A stretch of 23,518 nt of DNA from Saccoglossus kowalevskii (GCF_000003605.2 NW_003136835.1:1-23518); one strand, 5' to 3'; numbered from the stretch's first letter, positions 12,401 through 20,793 are shown. The notes: generated by a model not told the origin, from the sequence alone. Made by a program: numbers and translations.

Positions 12401-15400
12401 TCAAATATGTTTTGACAGACATTGAGAATTTGTGAAAACCTTACTGTAAATTAAAAATGACTTACGTTGATTTTAGAATTGTTGGATTGCATGAGACCAA
12501 ATCAGTTCTTGATCCAACATCTTTGCGATAATTGTAAACACCTGGCAAATTAAGTCTGCAAATAAAAAAAAGATAAATTGTAAACAAATATTTAATCTTG
12601 ATACAATGGTATAAGAGACTAAAAATGCTAGAGTTGTATTTTGACTTTGTATGATCCACAAAACCTTTCACTAATCCCTGTGAGCATCGTAATGAATCCT
12701 GAACATGAATTTATGTTTGATTTGGCATTAAACATGTACCACAACTTTCAGTGGTCCAATATTTTAAGATTGCCCCTTACGGAAATACAAGGCTTCTGGC
12801 ACATACTTGTGGCAAGCACAACTTAATGTGGCAAGGTTGCCACAAAGTTTGCGGCATGTATGCCACAAATTCTTGTAAAGATTGCAACTGCCAGAATCCA
12901 GCTTGTGGCACAGTTGCCAGAAAACTGCTTGTGGCAAGGAAATATAGGTAGGCACATCACACCCCCCACCCCCCCACCCCCACACACTACCACCACGCAC
13001 AAAACCCCACCAACACAAACACAAAATCAAACAATGGATTTATTCTGAGTGAAGCAACAAATTTTAATTGCCTTGCTAAACTAGTCGTGATTTACAGGAT
13101 TTGCAAAGTGCAAAATATTATTTTTGATAGTAAAGTCTAATAATAATTTTGAAAAATAAATAGATGTCATTTTTAAACATAAAGTATATAATAACAGAAC
13201 TGTGTAACTTCACAAAATGTGAGAGGTCCACTCAGTGAATACATATGACACGTCCCCACTCTGTGACATAAACCTGCACGGTGTTGTTCCGTTCGGACAT
13301 TCAAGATGCTGAGACCATGGGAAACATAATGACTGGTATGATGTTTCGGTAAAAAAAATATTTCAATCTACGACCTATAGATGGACTCCATGATTTTGGC
13401 ACGTACGTAAAATTGAAAAAAAACTCTATACAGAACGTGGCAAGCGGAGATATACGTTGTTTTTTGATTGTTTTTCTTTAATTTCTGTTCTGTAATCTTG
13501 TTTTTTTATAATACAATATAATGTTCTTACATTGACAAGAAAAAAAAAATGCATACTTTTGTTTTCACATGAAAAGTTGCACCAGCTTTTAAAACATCAA
13601 ATTACCGACGTTTTACAATTATCTGGGAGAGCAGCGATAATTCCCTGCCACAAAAGTAGGTGATTAAATTTAAAACCAAGTTGATAAAGATCATCCAAGG
13701 TTTTAAATTTAGCACATAATTTCCTTATTGATAAAACCACACCAATTCATTTTATGACAACATTTTGAATTTTCTAATTTTTGTGAATAATTTTGTCACT
13801 TTTCACATTTTCTTGAAAACAGCTTAACTGAATAGTTTATTAATGTAAGTGCATTCCTTGGGTTTACCACCATAATATTTTGCAACAGTGTCTTCAGTCT
13901 GCTTCTTAGTTTGGATCAAAGTATGCAGCAGAGCTATAACAGCCGACAGGCTGCATGCTTGTACAATATTGGGCTAGTACATTTTTCATTCCATTCATTC
14001 AATTTCTGACAATATATTTTTTATATTCAGTATAAGTTTGTAATTTGTAAGTCAAATGTGATGTGTAATAAAGAAAGATTTTAAATACATATTCAATGTT
14101 GACGTCACACAACCTTTATTTACTTACGGCTAAGATATACATACACTTATGCCCACTTTATAAATGTCCACTTTTGCCGCTTAGTTGCCACAAAATTATG
14201 TTTACTCTGTGTTGTGGCAATGTTGACACAAATAACTTAGTAGATGCTAGAATGATTGCTGCTACTGGCAATGATTGGCAACTAGTTGTCAGAATGTTCT
14301 GATAATCGAATATGCTTGCGCTATGCTTGCCACAAGCGTGCGAACTAGTTGCCACAAAAAAAAAACAGTTTGGTAAGGGGCCACACCAACTGATTTTATT
14401 CTTCATGGTGATCACAATAATTTGTGGGAGGTGTTTTGTACATAATAAACAGTGCATTGCAATGTACTTTAAACACCATTGAATGATCAGAATATCAATA
14501 CATTACTGTAAGTATTACTCAACACTAATACGCCATAGTAAAAACAGATGGCAACACAATCATTACTCAGAAACACAATGGTTTTACATGTGAGTTGATG
14601 CCACTTAACTGCATTTGCGTACCATTGTTAACTGTTTATTAAAAAGTTAAACTTATTTCAAAGTAGGTACTGACAGTAGTATAGTAAATTGTTAAACTTA
14701 ATATTAAGGAGTAAAACATGGCAAAGAGGTTATGATGATGTTTACTTACCTGACTACAAAGTCTGAGTCATCAATTTGTTGGCCACACATACTTCCAAGT
14801 AAGATACCACTGCTACCAACGACACTACATTTCTTCAATGTTTTATTAACAAAGGGCATTTCCTGGAGAAAATAAAATATACAAATAACAAGCCATGCAT
14901 GGCACAGTCCCTGTTAGTTATCAAATTTAAGATATATAGTTTTGTTTATAGTAATATAGCTGGAATATAACCATGTCAGGAATATGATTTTTTAACATTA
15001 AAATGATTGACATTTTTATCTGATCGTCAAACAAGTACTTGTCCATATTGAAAGATATTGCTCTGGAACAGCATTCAAAATCAGCCATTTTGAATATACA
15101 TGTATGTATATATATAACATGATGTATAATGAATATGTAAAATTTGAATATAATGAGTCAAAGCATTTAAGAGATATGGCTCTAGAACCCCAATCATTAA
15201 AGCAAAATGGCCGTCAGTCAGCCATTTTGAATCCAATCTGAAAAATAAAATGACGTGCATCAGGAACCCGTCTAATGTATGTACCAAGTTTGAACGAAAT
15301 CCATCCATAAATGCCAGAAATGCTTGATATATAATGATTTTTTAGCACAAAAATGACCACCATTCGGACATTTTGAATAGGATCGTCAAACCAATATATC

Positions 15401-17546
15401 TGTTTATCTATGACATGATGTATAATGATTATTTAAAATTTGAATATAATCAGTGAAAGCAAGTCAGAGATATGGCACGAGAGCCACATTCATTAAAACA
15501 AAATGGCCGCCAGTCAGCCATTTTGAATCTTATCTGAAAAACAAAGTTATTTGCATCAAGGTCCCATAACGTCTAATGTATATACCAAGTTTGAACAAAA
15601 TCCATCTGTAAACAGCCGAGAAATGCTTGATTTTTAGGATTTTTTAACACAAAAATGGCCGCTATTCGGCCTTCTTGAATCAGATAGTGCAACAAAATGA
15701 TGTGCATCAAGGTCCTATAATGTCTAATGTATATACCAAATTTGAACAAAATCCATCTGTAAACAGCCACGAAATGCTTGATTTTGATGATTTTTAGCAC
15801 AAAAATGGCCGCCATTCGGCCATCTTGAATCAGATCGTGAAACAAATTGATGTGCATATGTATAATATCATGTATGATGTATGTATGAAGTTTGATTGTG
15901 ATTGGTCCAGGCATTTCTAAGATACAGGTCCGGACGCACGCACAGACGCATGCACGCACAGACACACAGAGGTCAAAACATAAGTCCCCATTTTCGGACT
16001 GCGTCTGAACGGGGACTAATAATGTTTTCTGAAAGCTGGAGTTGAGTTATAATAAGGAACATCTAAATAACACTTAACATTTTGAAGCACAGACTCCCAA
16101 AAGCACATTCATACACGTTATGTTTCTGCGCATCTAGTACTGTAAAATACTTTATTTTAGCTGGAATTTATTTTCGCTAAAAAGACTTTTTGGGTATTTT
16201 GTATGGAATTCATTTTTACTGATTTTTGAAGCGTTGAAGGTAATATATAAGAATTAATATATATGCTGGATTTTATTTTTACACTGAATCACCCATTCAG
16301 TATTTTACAGTAGCTTGTACACACTTACCTTTGGTAAAATATTGTGTACTTGTGATGTAATAAGTAATCTTTTTCTTGGTTCTCCTTCATACTGCAATGT
16401 CGAATTCTGTTTAACATTTTGCTTTGTAGTTAAAAAGAGTTCTCGTGTATGGCATGATTCTTCCAATTGTGTTCTACAGAAGAGAACATCACATGATAAA
16501 AAAAAAAAATATGTATATTATAACGTATTTTGTTACTGTTTTGTTTTTATTACTGTTACATGTATGTCTTCAAAATTTACATAGTTTTGAAGAAAGACAT
16601 TAACAGTCCAAGGTAATAAGTATAATTTTAAAAATAAAACTGATTAAAAAGTGATGTTTTATGATACATATGTATGTATGTATGTTTAAAATTTGAAAGT
16701 AAAAAACCCAGGCAAGTTAGACATTAATTGACTCTAAAATTTTTACCATTAAAATGGCTACCAGTCGGCCATCTTGAATTAGACAAATTATGTATCGATA
16801 TATTCACATAAGCAACATGGTGTATTTTATGGGTATAAAGTATAAACACCCAACCTTCAATTTTATGAACGACCAAAATGTTCGACCATATGCAACACAA
16901 TTGCACATATTAATGATTTACAAGTGGTATGTTCATCATGTACTTACCTTAGTTCATCTGCGGCTGTTGCATTAAAACTCCACTTCTTGTCAAACCATGG
17001 AAATCCTAAATTGCTATCGCTTTTAACAGTTGGTGCTGTCTGATTTTGAACTAATGTAATATCTTTACATTTCTCGCCTAAGATATCTCCAGCAGCGGAA
17101 CAGATAGATGTATCATTACTCAATTCGCCTTTACTCACTTCTTTCAAAACTGCATTAGTCCTATTAGTCAATTCAGCTGTGTATATTTTTGTTTCATTAC
17201 TTTTGTTGTTATTTGTGTTGCTAAGGTAACTCTCAACGGTGTCATCTTCATCGACTAAATCATCCTCGTTATCATCTCCATGTTCTATCTCCTCAATAAC
17301 TTTGGTAGCAACGATATTACTATTTTTCTCATTTGCAATATAATCTGATTTCGTAAAAGTTAAAGTGTCTTGAATTTGAATTTTACTTCGACTCAGGGAA
17401 ATATGTGTCTCGTCCTGATGTGAGGTTAAAAGAAGACCTTTACCGCTGAAAATTTTAACAAAGATGACAATGTTTACTAGAAGCACGAGTGACAAAATAA
17501 GTTTTCCAAAATTCCGCAAGCACCTTAAGAACTGTTTTATTGGCAT
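3234..17546 (-). CDS. ST8Sia-type alpha-2,8-sialyltransferase, six coding exons
   Basis: The predicted enzyme transfers sialic acid from CMP-sialic acid onto a terminal sialic acid of a glycolipid or glycoprotein, in the Golgi lumen. The exons are 17546-16948, 16473-16329, 14862-14750, 12555-12466, 8914-8673 and 3484-3234. They join with phases 2, 0, 2, 2 and 1 to give 479 residues and a TAG stop. Residues 1-15 form a basic tail, about 14-33 a membrane anchor, and about 34-188 a stem. A W-x-F-N-x-T-A box (189-195) opens the catalytic region. Motif L spans about 259-306, motif S about 370-416, motif III is HYF at 431-433, and motif VS is H450-x4-E455. Cys260, 274, 408 and 475 match the two family disulfides. 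The motif S and C-terminal text look closest to the ST8Sia1/5/6 (mono/oligo-sialyl) branch rather than polysialyltransferases; this is inferred from memory, so no symbol is given. Family members are usually about 350-400 residues, so the stem is long. Ser265 replaces the usual motif L Asn. Confidence 0.93.
3759..3841. mobile_element. Half of a TACAGTAAATG / CACTGGGTTT inverted-repeat element
   Basis: About 80 bp are shared with 6240-6322 (TAAATGCATTAATTATTCAC followed by TGGGTTT and AAGTAAA). The same terminal text occurs at both ends of the complete element at 22098-22308. No matching second end is present here, so this is a fragment. Confidence 0.6.
4324..4368. repeat. Imperfect hairpin with ~15 bp arms
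   Basis: CCTTCACGGCTGCCAC pairs with GTGGCAGTGTGAAGG across a loop of about 14 bases, with one bulge or mismatch. It lies inside intron 5. It could be a small palindromic repeat or a foldback RNA; nothing else supports either. Confidence 0.5.
4491..5150. repeat. Dispersed repeat, copy A of a ~700 bp direct pair
   Basis: It begins AAGAATTCACAAAA and shares long stretches with 5482-6196 in the same order, including TTTTTAATGGCTGCGTAAGC at about 4720-4740, AAACAGATGTTGCAGA near 4984 and TTTTTATTACCAAAATGG near 5031. The offset drifts between about 954 and 992 bp through indels. Both copies are degenerate and have no coding capacity, so this is an old repeat of unknown class. Confidence 0.75.
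5482..6196. repeat. Dispersed repeat, copy B of a ~700 bp direct pair
   Basis: This is the second copy of the sequence at 4491-5150, in the same orientation. It carries extra sequence, including a short run of repeated ATAGGCAATAGGCAA around 5858-5897 that copy A lacks. Confidence 0.75.
6240..6322. mobile_element. Half of a TACTGTAAATG / CACTGGGTTT inverted-repeat element
   Basis: Same fragment as 3759-3841, in the same orientation, again without its opposite end. It sits shortly after copy B of the 700 bp repeat, while the 3759 copy sits before copy A. Confidence 0.6.
8673..8914 (-). CDS. Exon 5: region between motifs L and S, and most of motif S
   Basis: This exon encodes the end of Thr316 to Ser396 and one base of Gly397. 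YLPAFAFKTCTESS (342-355) matches the family's Y-x-PAFxxKxxT segment. Residues 370-396 (FAHP, FW, G, RISS) are the front of sialylmotif S, with Ser395-Ser396-Gly397 in place of the common S-T-G. There is a sequon at Asn338. The acceptor is TTTTTCTTCTCACAG and the donor is CCG|GTGAGT. The phase (1) agrees with exon 6. Confidence 0.95.
9770..9906. other. Non-homologous interruption inside the 157 bp array
   Basis: This stretch does not match the repeat unit. It includes CCTCTCGGCTGAGATAGCTC and a following GATCCGCTGTTAGC, more GC-rich than its surroundings. Diverged unit sequence resumes at about 9907 (AATGCATATTTCAATTAAAG). It may be a second element's end or an old insertion. Confidence 0.5.
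11256..11290. repeat. GAC trinucleotide microsatellite
   Basis: A run of GAC/GGAC units lies between the last 157 bp unit and the terminal hairpin. The truncated copy near 18580 has only a weak version of it. Confidence 0.85.
11307..11337. repeat. Terminal hairpin of the 157 bp array element
   Basis: AGCTCCGCT and AGCGGAGCT are perfect 9-base reverse complements around a 13-base loop. A diverged copy occurs at about 18609-18636, where the right arm has decayed to AGTGAAACT. Confidence 0.9.
12466..12555 (-). CDS. Exon 4: second half of sialylmotif L
   Basis: This exon encodes the end of Arg286 to Ser315 and two bases of Thr316. It holds LNLP and then YRKDVGSRTDLVSCNPT, which matches the conserved DVGxKTDLVTxNPS stretch of ST8Sia enzymes. 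Asn288, the second donor-binding Asn of motif L, is kept; the residue before it, often Cys in the family (RCN), is Leu287. The acceptor is TTTTTTTTATTTGCAG and the donor is AAC|GTAAGTC. Confidence 0.94.
12772..14381. mobile_element. Candidate non-autonomous DNA transposon with GCCCCTTAC ends and TTGTGGCAA subterminal repeats
   Basis: GCCCCTTAC at 12772-12780 is matched by its reverse complement GTAAGGGGC at 14373-14381. Inside each end are many copies of TTGTGGCAA or TTGCCACAA in both orientations (12808-12945 and 14169-14356), and they do not occur in the middle. Short terminal inverted repeats with clustered subterminal motifs are typical of hAT-like non-autonomous elements. I could not find a convincing target-site duplication, and the 9 bp ends are short, so the exact limits and class are uncertain. 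No transposase frame is present. Confidence 0.5.
12958..13026. repeat. C-rich low-complexity run
   Basis: Mostly C with A (ACCCCCCACCCCCC and similar), then CACCAACACAAACACAAAAT. It produces spurious open frames on both strands. Confidence 0.85.
14750..14862 (-). CDS. Exon 3: first half of sialylmotif L
   Basis: This exon encodes residues 249-285 and two bases of Arg286. It holds the motif L start KCSVVGSSGILLG, then the second disulfide Cys (274) and IDxSDFVVR. Motif L binds the CMP-sialic acid donor. The usual VGN is VGS here: codon AGC at 14814-14812, one transition away from the Asn codon AAC. There is a sequon at Asn254. The acceptor is TTTTATTTTCTCCAG and the donor is CAG|GTAAGTAA, both strong. 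Confidence 0.95.
15000..16025. mobile_element. ~150 bp tandem array ending in a hairpin; second element of the same design
   Basis: The landmark GCCATTTTGAA or GCCATCTTGAA recurs at 15084, 15221, 15367 (as GACATTTTGAA), 15517, 15669 and 15819, with spacing of 137 to 152. Units contain AAAATGGCCGCC, GATGTGCATCAAGGTCC and ACCAAGTTTGAAC. The array passes into an ACGCACGCACAGACGC-type microsatellite (15933-15967), then a hairpin with 7 bp arms AGTCCCC / GGGGACT (15983-16017) and TAATAATG. The unit sequence is unrelated to the 157 bp array, but the order of parts is the same. The left boundary is approximate. The open frame on the minus strand here is repeat, not a gene. Confidence 0.75.
15983..16017. 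repeat. Terminal hairpin of the ~150 bp array element
   Basis: AGTCCCC and GGGGACT are perfect 7-base reverse complements separated by 21 bases that include CGGACTGCGTCTG. A short A/T tail follows. Confidence 0.85.
16138..16312. mobile_element. MITE with TACTGTAAAATAC inverted ends
   Basis: TACTGTAAAATAC at the left is matched by GTATTTTACAGTA at the right, a perfect 13-base inverted repeat that includes flanking TA on both sides, as expected of a Tc1/mariner-type TA target duplication. The element is 175 bp and non-coding. It is related to 20794-20945 by its ends and by a shared TTTATTTTxxCTGGAxTTxAT stretch after the left end. Confidence 0.8.
16329..16473 (-). CDS. Exon 2: N-terminal part of the catalytic domain
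   Basis: This exon encodes the end of Arg200 to Lys248 and was found by translating between splice sites. The acceptor is a T-rich tract ending CTCTTCTGTAG and the donor is AAAG|GTAAGTG. The entering phase 2 reads open across all 145 nt, which supports it. It contains the conserved Cys207, a sequon at Asn223 and an ILPK end that leads into motif L, in the place where ST8Sia proteins have a variable loop before the L motif. It is the least conserved catalytic exon, so the call rests on position, phase and splice sites. Confidence 0.88.
16474..16947 (-). other. Intron between exons 1 and 2 (474 bp)
   Basis: Bounded by donor GTAAGTAC (16947-16940) and a T-rich acceptor CTCTTCTGTAG. Around 16745-16785 it contains AAAATGGCTACCAGTCGGCC, a degraded piece of the ~150 bp unit found at 15000-15900. 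Confidence 0.85.
16948..17546 (-). CDS. Exon 1 coding part: tail, membrane anchor and stem of the sialyltransferase
   Basis: This exon encodes residues 1-199 and two bases of Arg200. An acceptor (TTTTTTTCCTACTTTTCAG on the minus strand) ends directly before the ATG at 17546. The open frame does continue upstream to 17618, but it begins there with GTG and crosses the acceptor, so I start at Met 17546. The hydrophobic core (residues 16-30) is flanked by Lys15 and Lys31, a short anchor typical of Golgi type II enzymes. Residues 85-105 are strongly acidic. The stem is rich in Asn, with sequons at 114, 117, 128, 144, 168 and 192. The last ~12 residues (W189, F191, N192, T194, A195, L199, R200) match the start of the conserved ST8Sia region. 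The donor is AAG|GTAAGT. Confidence 0.92.
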
Positions 17547-17565
17547 CTGAAAAGTAGGAAAAAAA
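17547..17565 (-). other. 3' splice acceptor abutting the start codon (end of a 5' UTR intron)
   Basis: On the minus strand the run TTTTTTTCCTACTTTTCAG is followed at once by ATG. This is a textbook polypyrimidine tract plus CAG, so the start codon sits on the first bases of its exon and the 5' UTR is spliced from one or more upstream exons. I could not place those exons; they may lie at 17.6-23.5 kb or outside the window. Confidence 0.75.
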
Positions 17566-18361
17566 TTAATGTTAATATGGGAATGCCAGGGTGTACATAA
17601 AGTCAGTATGGTGATCACATCAAGTAGAAATACCAGTTATGTCATATCCTGGATATAAATTTTTCAAGTCAATGAATCTATAGGTCTACCAATCCCTGTC
17701 TGAACACATTCTTTGACAATACAATTAACATACATGTGCATGTATGAGTTTTTAATCCTTCCACCACCAGTCTTTCTTGCTCAATTTTTTTGACACTTTT
17801 TTTATATTCTTCAATATTTCTGGAAATAAACTCTGATATTGGAGCCAACAGACAAAATTTTCAATTTCCACTCACAAAATTTTGCCATTTTTGTCTCAAT
17901 CTTCTAAAGGAAAGTGTAGACTATAAACGGGACTGTTTTGTGAATTTGAGATGAAAAGAGGGAACTGGTGGTGAAATAATTGGTAGCTGAGAAGATATAC
18001 TTTAGCAAATAATTAACTGACATCACAATGTATACACATAAAATAAATATATATACAGTATTCTATTTTGCCTATATGTATATAATAAATTTACATAAAT
18101 GTCCATACATTTGTGCACAGCAGAATTTTATATTGTGTGCAAAATAATATTTGTATACACGTCATGTTATATACATGTATATGTTCAGTAGCAATTCATA
18201 CAAAAAAGTACTAAAGTACTGTTTTTAGAAACTACAACTTTTAAATCTCTCAAATCTGACAAAAAATAAAACAAGAAATGTATTCACCTATCATTTTCTA
18301 TGGCACTATACTAGCACAGTTTAAGCTTGCATAATGTACAATAACTGTATACTGGTATATG

Positions 18362-18642
18362 TATAGTATCAAAGAAATTGGACTTGTGGTTTTTAACAAG
18401 AAGTGAAAAATTATACTTTTTACCAAAAATGACAAAAATATTCATTAAAATTAGAGAATTAAAAATATCATCATGAAATGAACAATTCTAGAAGAGGTCT
18501 GTCAAAGGTAGATACATAAAGATTCAAATCAATCAGACTTGTAGTTTTCGGGAAGAAGTCGAAAAAGTAAACAGTTGATGTGTACGATGGACAATCACTC
18601 ATATGATAAGCTCCGCTTGACAGTCGACAGTGAAACTAAAAA
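18362..18642. mobile_element. Truncated copy of the 157 bp element with its terminal hairpin region
   Basis: It starts inside a unit (TATCAAAGAAATTGGACTTG), passes through about one and a half units and ends with CAATCACTCATATGATAAGC, TCCGCTTGACAGTCGACAG and CTAAAAACAG, matching the right end of the array at 9055-11342 in the same orientation. Its hairpin right arm is mutated. Confidence 0.8.
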
Positions 18643-18821
18643 CAGAATTTAACTGTCTGTAAAAATGTATATTGATGCCTTTGGATGTGATAGAATCAAT
18701 TTGATATTTGTTAAATGTCCAATTTTATCATATCACACTTTCATTAATTTACGTACTGCAAATAGCAATATTAATAATAATAAACTTAATAAACTACTAA
18801 AAAAACTGAAGTTGTAACTGA

Positions 18822-18935
18822 ATCGCAGACAACCATGTGGCCACCGTTTGACCATTGTGAGTTTATCTGCAAAAAAAATTGATGTGCATCAAGGTCCCAT
18901 AGTTGTAAATGTACCACGTATAATATCATTTTGAT
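18822..18935. repeat. Degraded fragment of the ~150 bp (GGCCGCC) unit
   Basis: It contains GTGGCCACCGTTTGACCAT and TTGATGTGCATCAAGGTCCC, which match parts of the units at 15000-15900, but lacks the rest of the element. Confidence 0.6.
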
Positions 18936-19437
18936 TTGTATCATGGAATAATTACATATGCATATGTGTGACACGATGACTATGTGTGTGTCATATTTTA
19001 ATATGACCATTTGTCTTGTATGTTCTTAGGATATTGGACAAATGATCTTAGCTGCCTGGAACACACAACTAGTTTTTTTTTAATTGTGCACATTTACAGA
19101 GGTTTAGTTTAATATTTATTTTTACTTTTTAAAATATTCCTAGCATAACTAATTTCATTACATTGGCAAGAGGGAGCTGATCAATTCAATGTTTTGTTTT
19201 GTTTTGTTTTTAATAAATATTTTTGAGTCAGGCAACATTTCCGGACATTGAAGTCACTGCTGTCTCTCCTGACAAATTAATATTAGTCTTAATTTCTAAT
19301 TACAAATGCACATGTGCAAACCAGTATCCCAAACCTAATATGCAGGTTTTGAAGGCAGGGAAGATTGTACTTGGATTTATACTGCTGAGTAAATAGTCGG
19401 ACCTGGAAATTGTATTGAAAAAGGTTAGCAATGGAGG

Positions 19438-19540
19438 TAATTGATGGTTACCCATGGTTGACCATGGTTACTCAAGCCATAACCACAGTTTACTATGGTC
19501 ATCATGGTCATTGACCATGACAGTTCATGGCTGGCAATAA
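19438..19540. repeat. Cluster of short CCATGGT / ACCATGGT inverted motifs
   Basis: Within about 100 bases, CCATGGTT, ACCATGGTTA, CCATAACCA, TATGGTCATCATGGTCA and GACCATGACA recur in both orientations, so the segment can fold back in several ways. It is non-coding and looks like low-complexity palindromic repeat. Confidence 0.55.
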
Positions 19541-20274
19541 AATACCAAGCAGTCCATGCTATGCGTTCACCTTGGCTTCATACTAACAAACATATGGCCT
19601 TCACTTCACAGGCTTCAATATATTAAACACATGTTGACCATAAAAAACTACAAATTAATTTTATCTTCACTTAATTTTTATTTCCAAAATAATATTGGTG
19701 AAAATCATTTGTTTGACTTTCTTTAAATGTGTGGAAGATCTCATCCCCTGCTCCACATCACTCACATTTTGGTCAACCTCTACCAGTACATGAAGGAGTG
19801 TGGGAAAACCTTACAGTCCCCATCTAATACAAACAAGACATTATCTAGGCCAGTGTCATGTCAAGCAAATATGTTCTACTGAAGATGATTCATTGAAGCC
19901 CTATGACAAACAGATGATTTCCAGACTATTTGGAGGAGGATAATAATATCATAGCAAGAGAATTTTTGTAAAGAGAAGGTCAAATGGGACTCTTGTATAA
20001 ACAAATTTAAGTACCAATTTTTTGAGTACAAGGTTATACCCCATTAAAATCAGTACCTTGGAGGATCTACCAAGTTTAATGTATATATTAAGAGAAATTC
20101 TATACCACCCATCCTGTTTTTGATAAGTTGTACTGGTCTTTATAACAAGCATTTATATAGCCATGTTTAGAAACATAAGCATAATGCAATGGTGGTGTAA
20201 AGTCAAACCTGTGTATAAAGACCACCTGTCTATAGCGACCACTTTTAGGCAGTACAAAGATGGTGAGCATATAT

Positions 20275-20482
20275 TCGAACACACACTGCGATGATTTGAA
20301 CACACTGTGTGCAGTAATTTGAACACACTGTGCAGTAATTTGAACACACTCTGCAGTGATTTGAACACACTCTGCAGTGATTTGAACACACTCTGCCGTG
20401 ATTTGAACACACTCTGCAGTGATTTGAACATACAGTACTGTGTGGTGATTTGAACTCACTGTGCAGTAATTTGAACACACCA
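20275..20482. repeat. 21 bp minisatellite, about 10 copies
   Basis: GAACACAC (or a close form) recurs at 20277, 20298, 20321, 20342, 20363, 20384, 20405, 20426, 20452 and 20473, mostly 21 bases apart; the unit is near TGCAGTGATTTGAACACACTC. Because 21 is a multiple of three, three frames on the minus strand stay open with seven-residue periods such as VQITAEC. I treat these as a side effect, not as a gene. Confidence 0.9.
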
Positions 20483-20793
20483 TAATTTTACACATTTTAG
20501 TTTATTTAATACCAAATAAACATGATAATTCCCCATAATATGATATTCAAGATGATATTCAAAGAATTTATATTGACATTTCATCAAGATTTAATTGTCT
20601 CAAAAGCACTAACATTTTTTTCTCATTACAAGTGTAAGCATGAAAACAACCAGGACTAGACTACAGTAGATGATAATACTGCAGATAGTTCTATGTTCAG
20701 TCAATAAATATTTTACTACACACTCAACTGAAGAAACCTGAGTGCATGTATTCAACATTATATCATCAATGAATGTCATTAGTTCAAGTTGAC

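Larger units (their letters stand above)
8915..12465 (-). other. Intron 4 of the sialyltransferase gene (3551 bp)
   Basis: Bounded by donor GTAAGTC (12465-12459) and acceptor TTCTCACAG ending at 8915. Most of it is the 157 bp tandem array. From 11343 to 12465 it is plain AT-rich sequence with a short TA run near 11874-11890 and no gene. Confidence 0.85.
12556..14749 (-). other. Intron 3 of the sialyltransferase gene (2194 bp)
   Basis: Bounded by donor GTAAGTAA (14749-14742) and acceptor ATTTGCAG ending at 12556. It is largely filled by a candidate DNA transposon. The remaining 14382-14749 is AT-rich with no structure I recognise. Confidence 0.85.
14863..16328 (-). other. Intron 2 of the sialyltransferase gene (1466 bp)
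   Basis: Bounded by donor GTAAGTG (16328-16322) and acceptor TTTTCTCCAG ending at 14863. Almost all of it is repeat: the ~150 bp array (about 15000-16025) and a short inverted-repeat element (16138-16312). Confidence 0.85.

Noticed and set aside
12764-13048. Overlapping open frames on both strands near a C-rich run
   Set aside because: They come from the C-rich low-complexity run and the TTGTGGCAA transposon end, not from a gene.
15573-15965. Minus-strand frame of 130 codons
   Set aside because: It lies wholly in the ~150 bp repeat units and the CGCACAGA microsatellite, and its two halves repeat each other because the DNA does.
17547-17618. Upstream extension of the exon 1 frame (24 more residues)
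   Set aside because: It begins with GTG, crosses a strong splice acceptor ending right at the ATG, and would put extra residues before a typical basic tail plus anchor.
20100-20495. Minus-strand frame of 131 codons with VQITAEC repeats, and two overlapping frames
   Set aside because: It lies on the 21 bp minisatellite; all three frames are open because the unit is a multiple of three and has no stop. There is no independent coding evidence.
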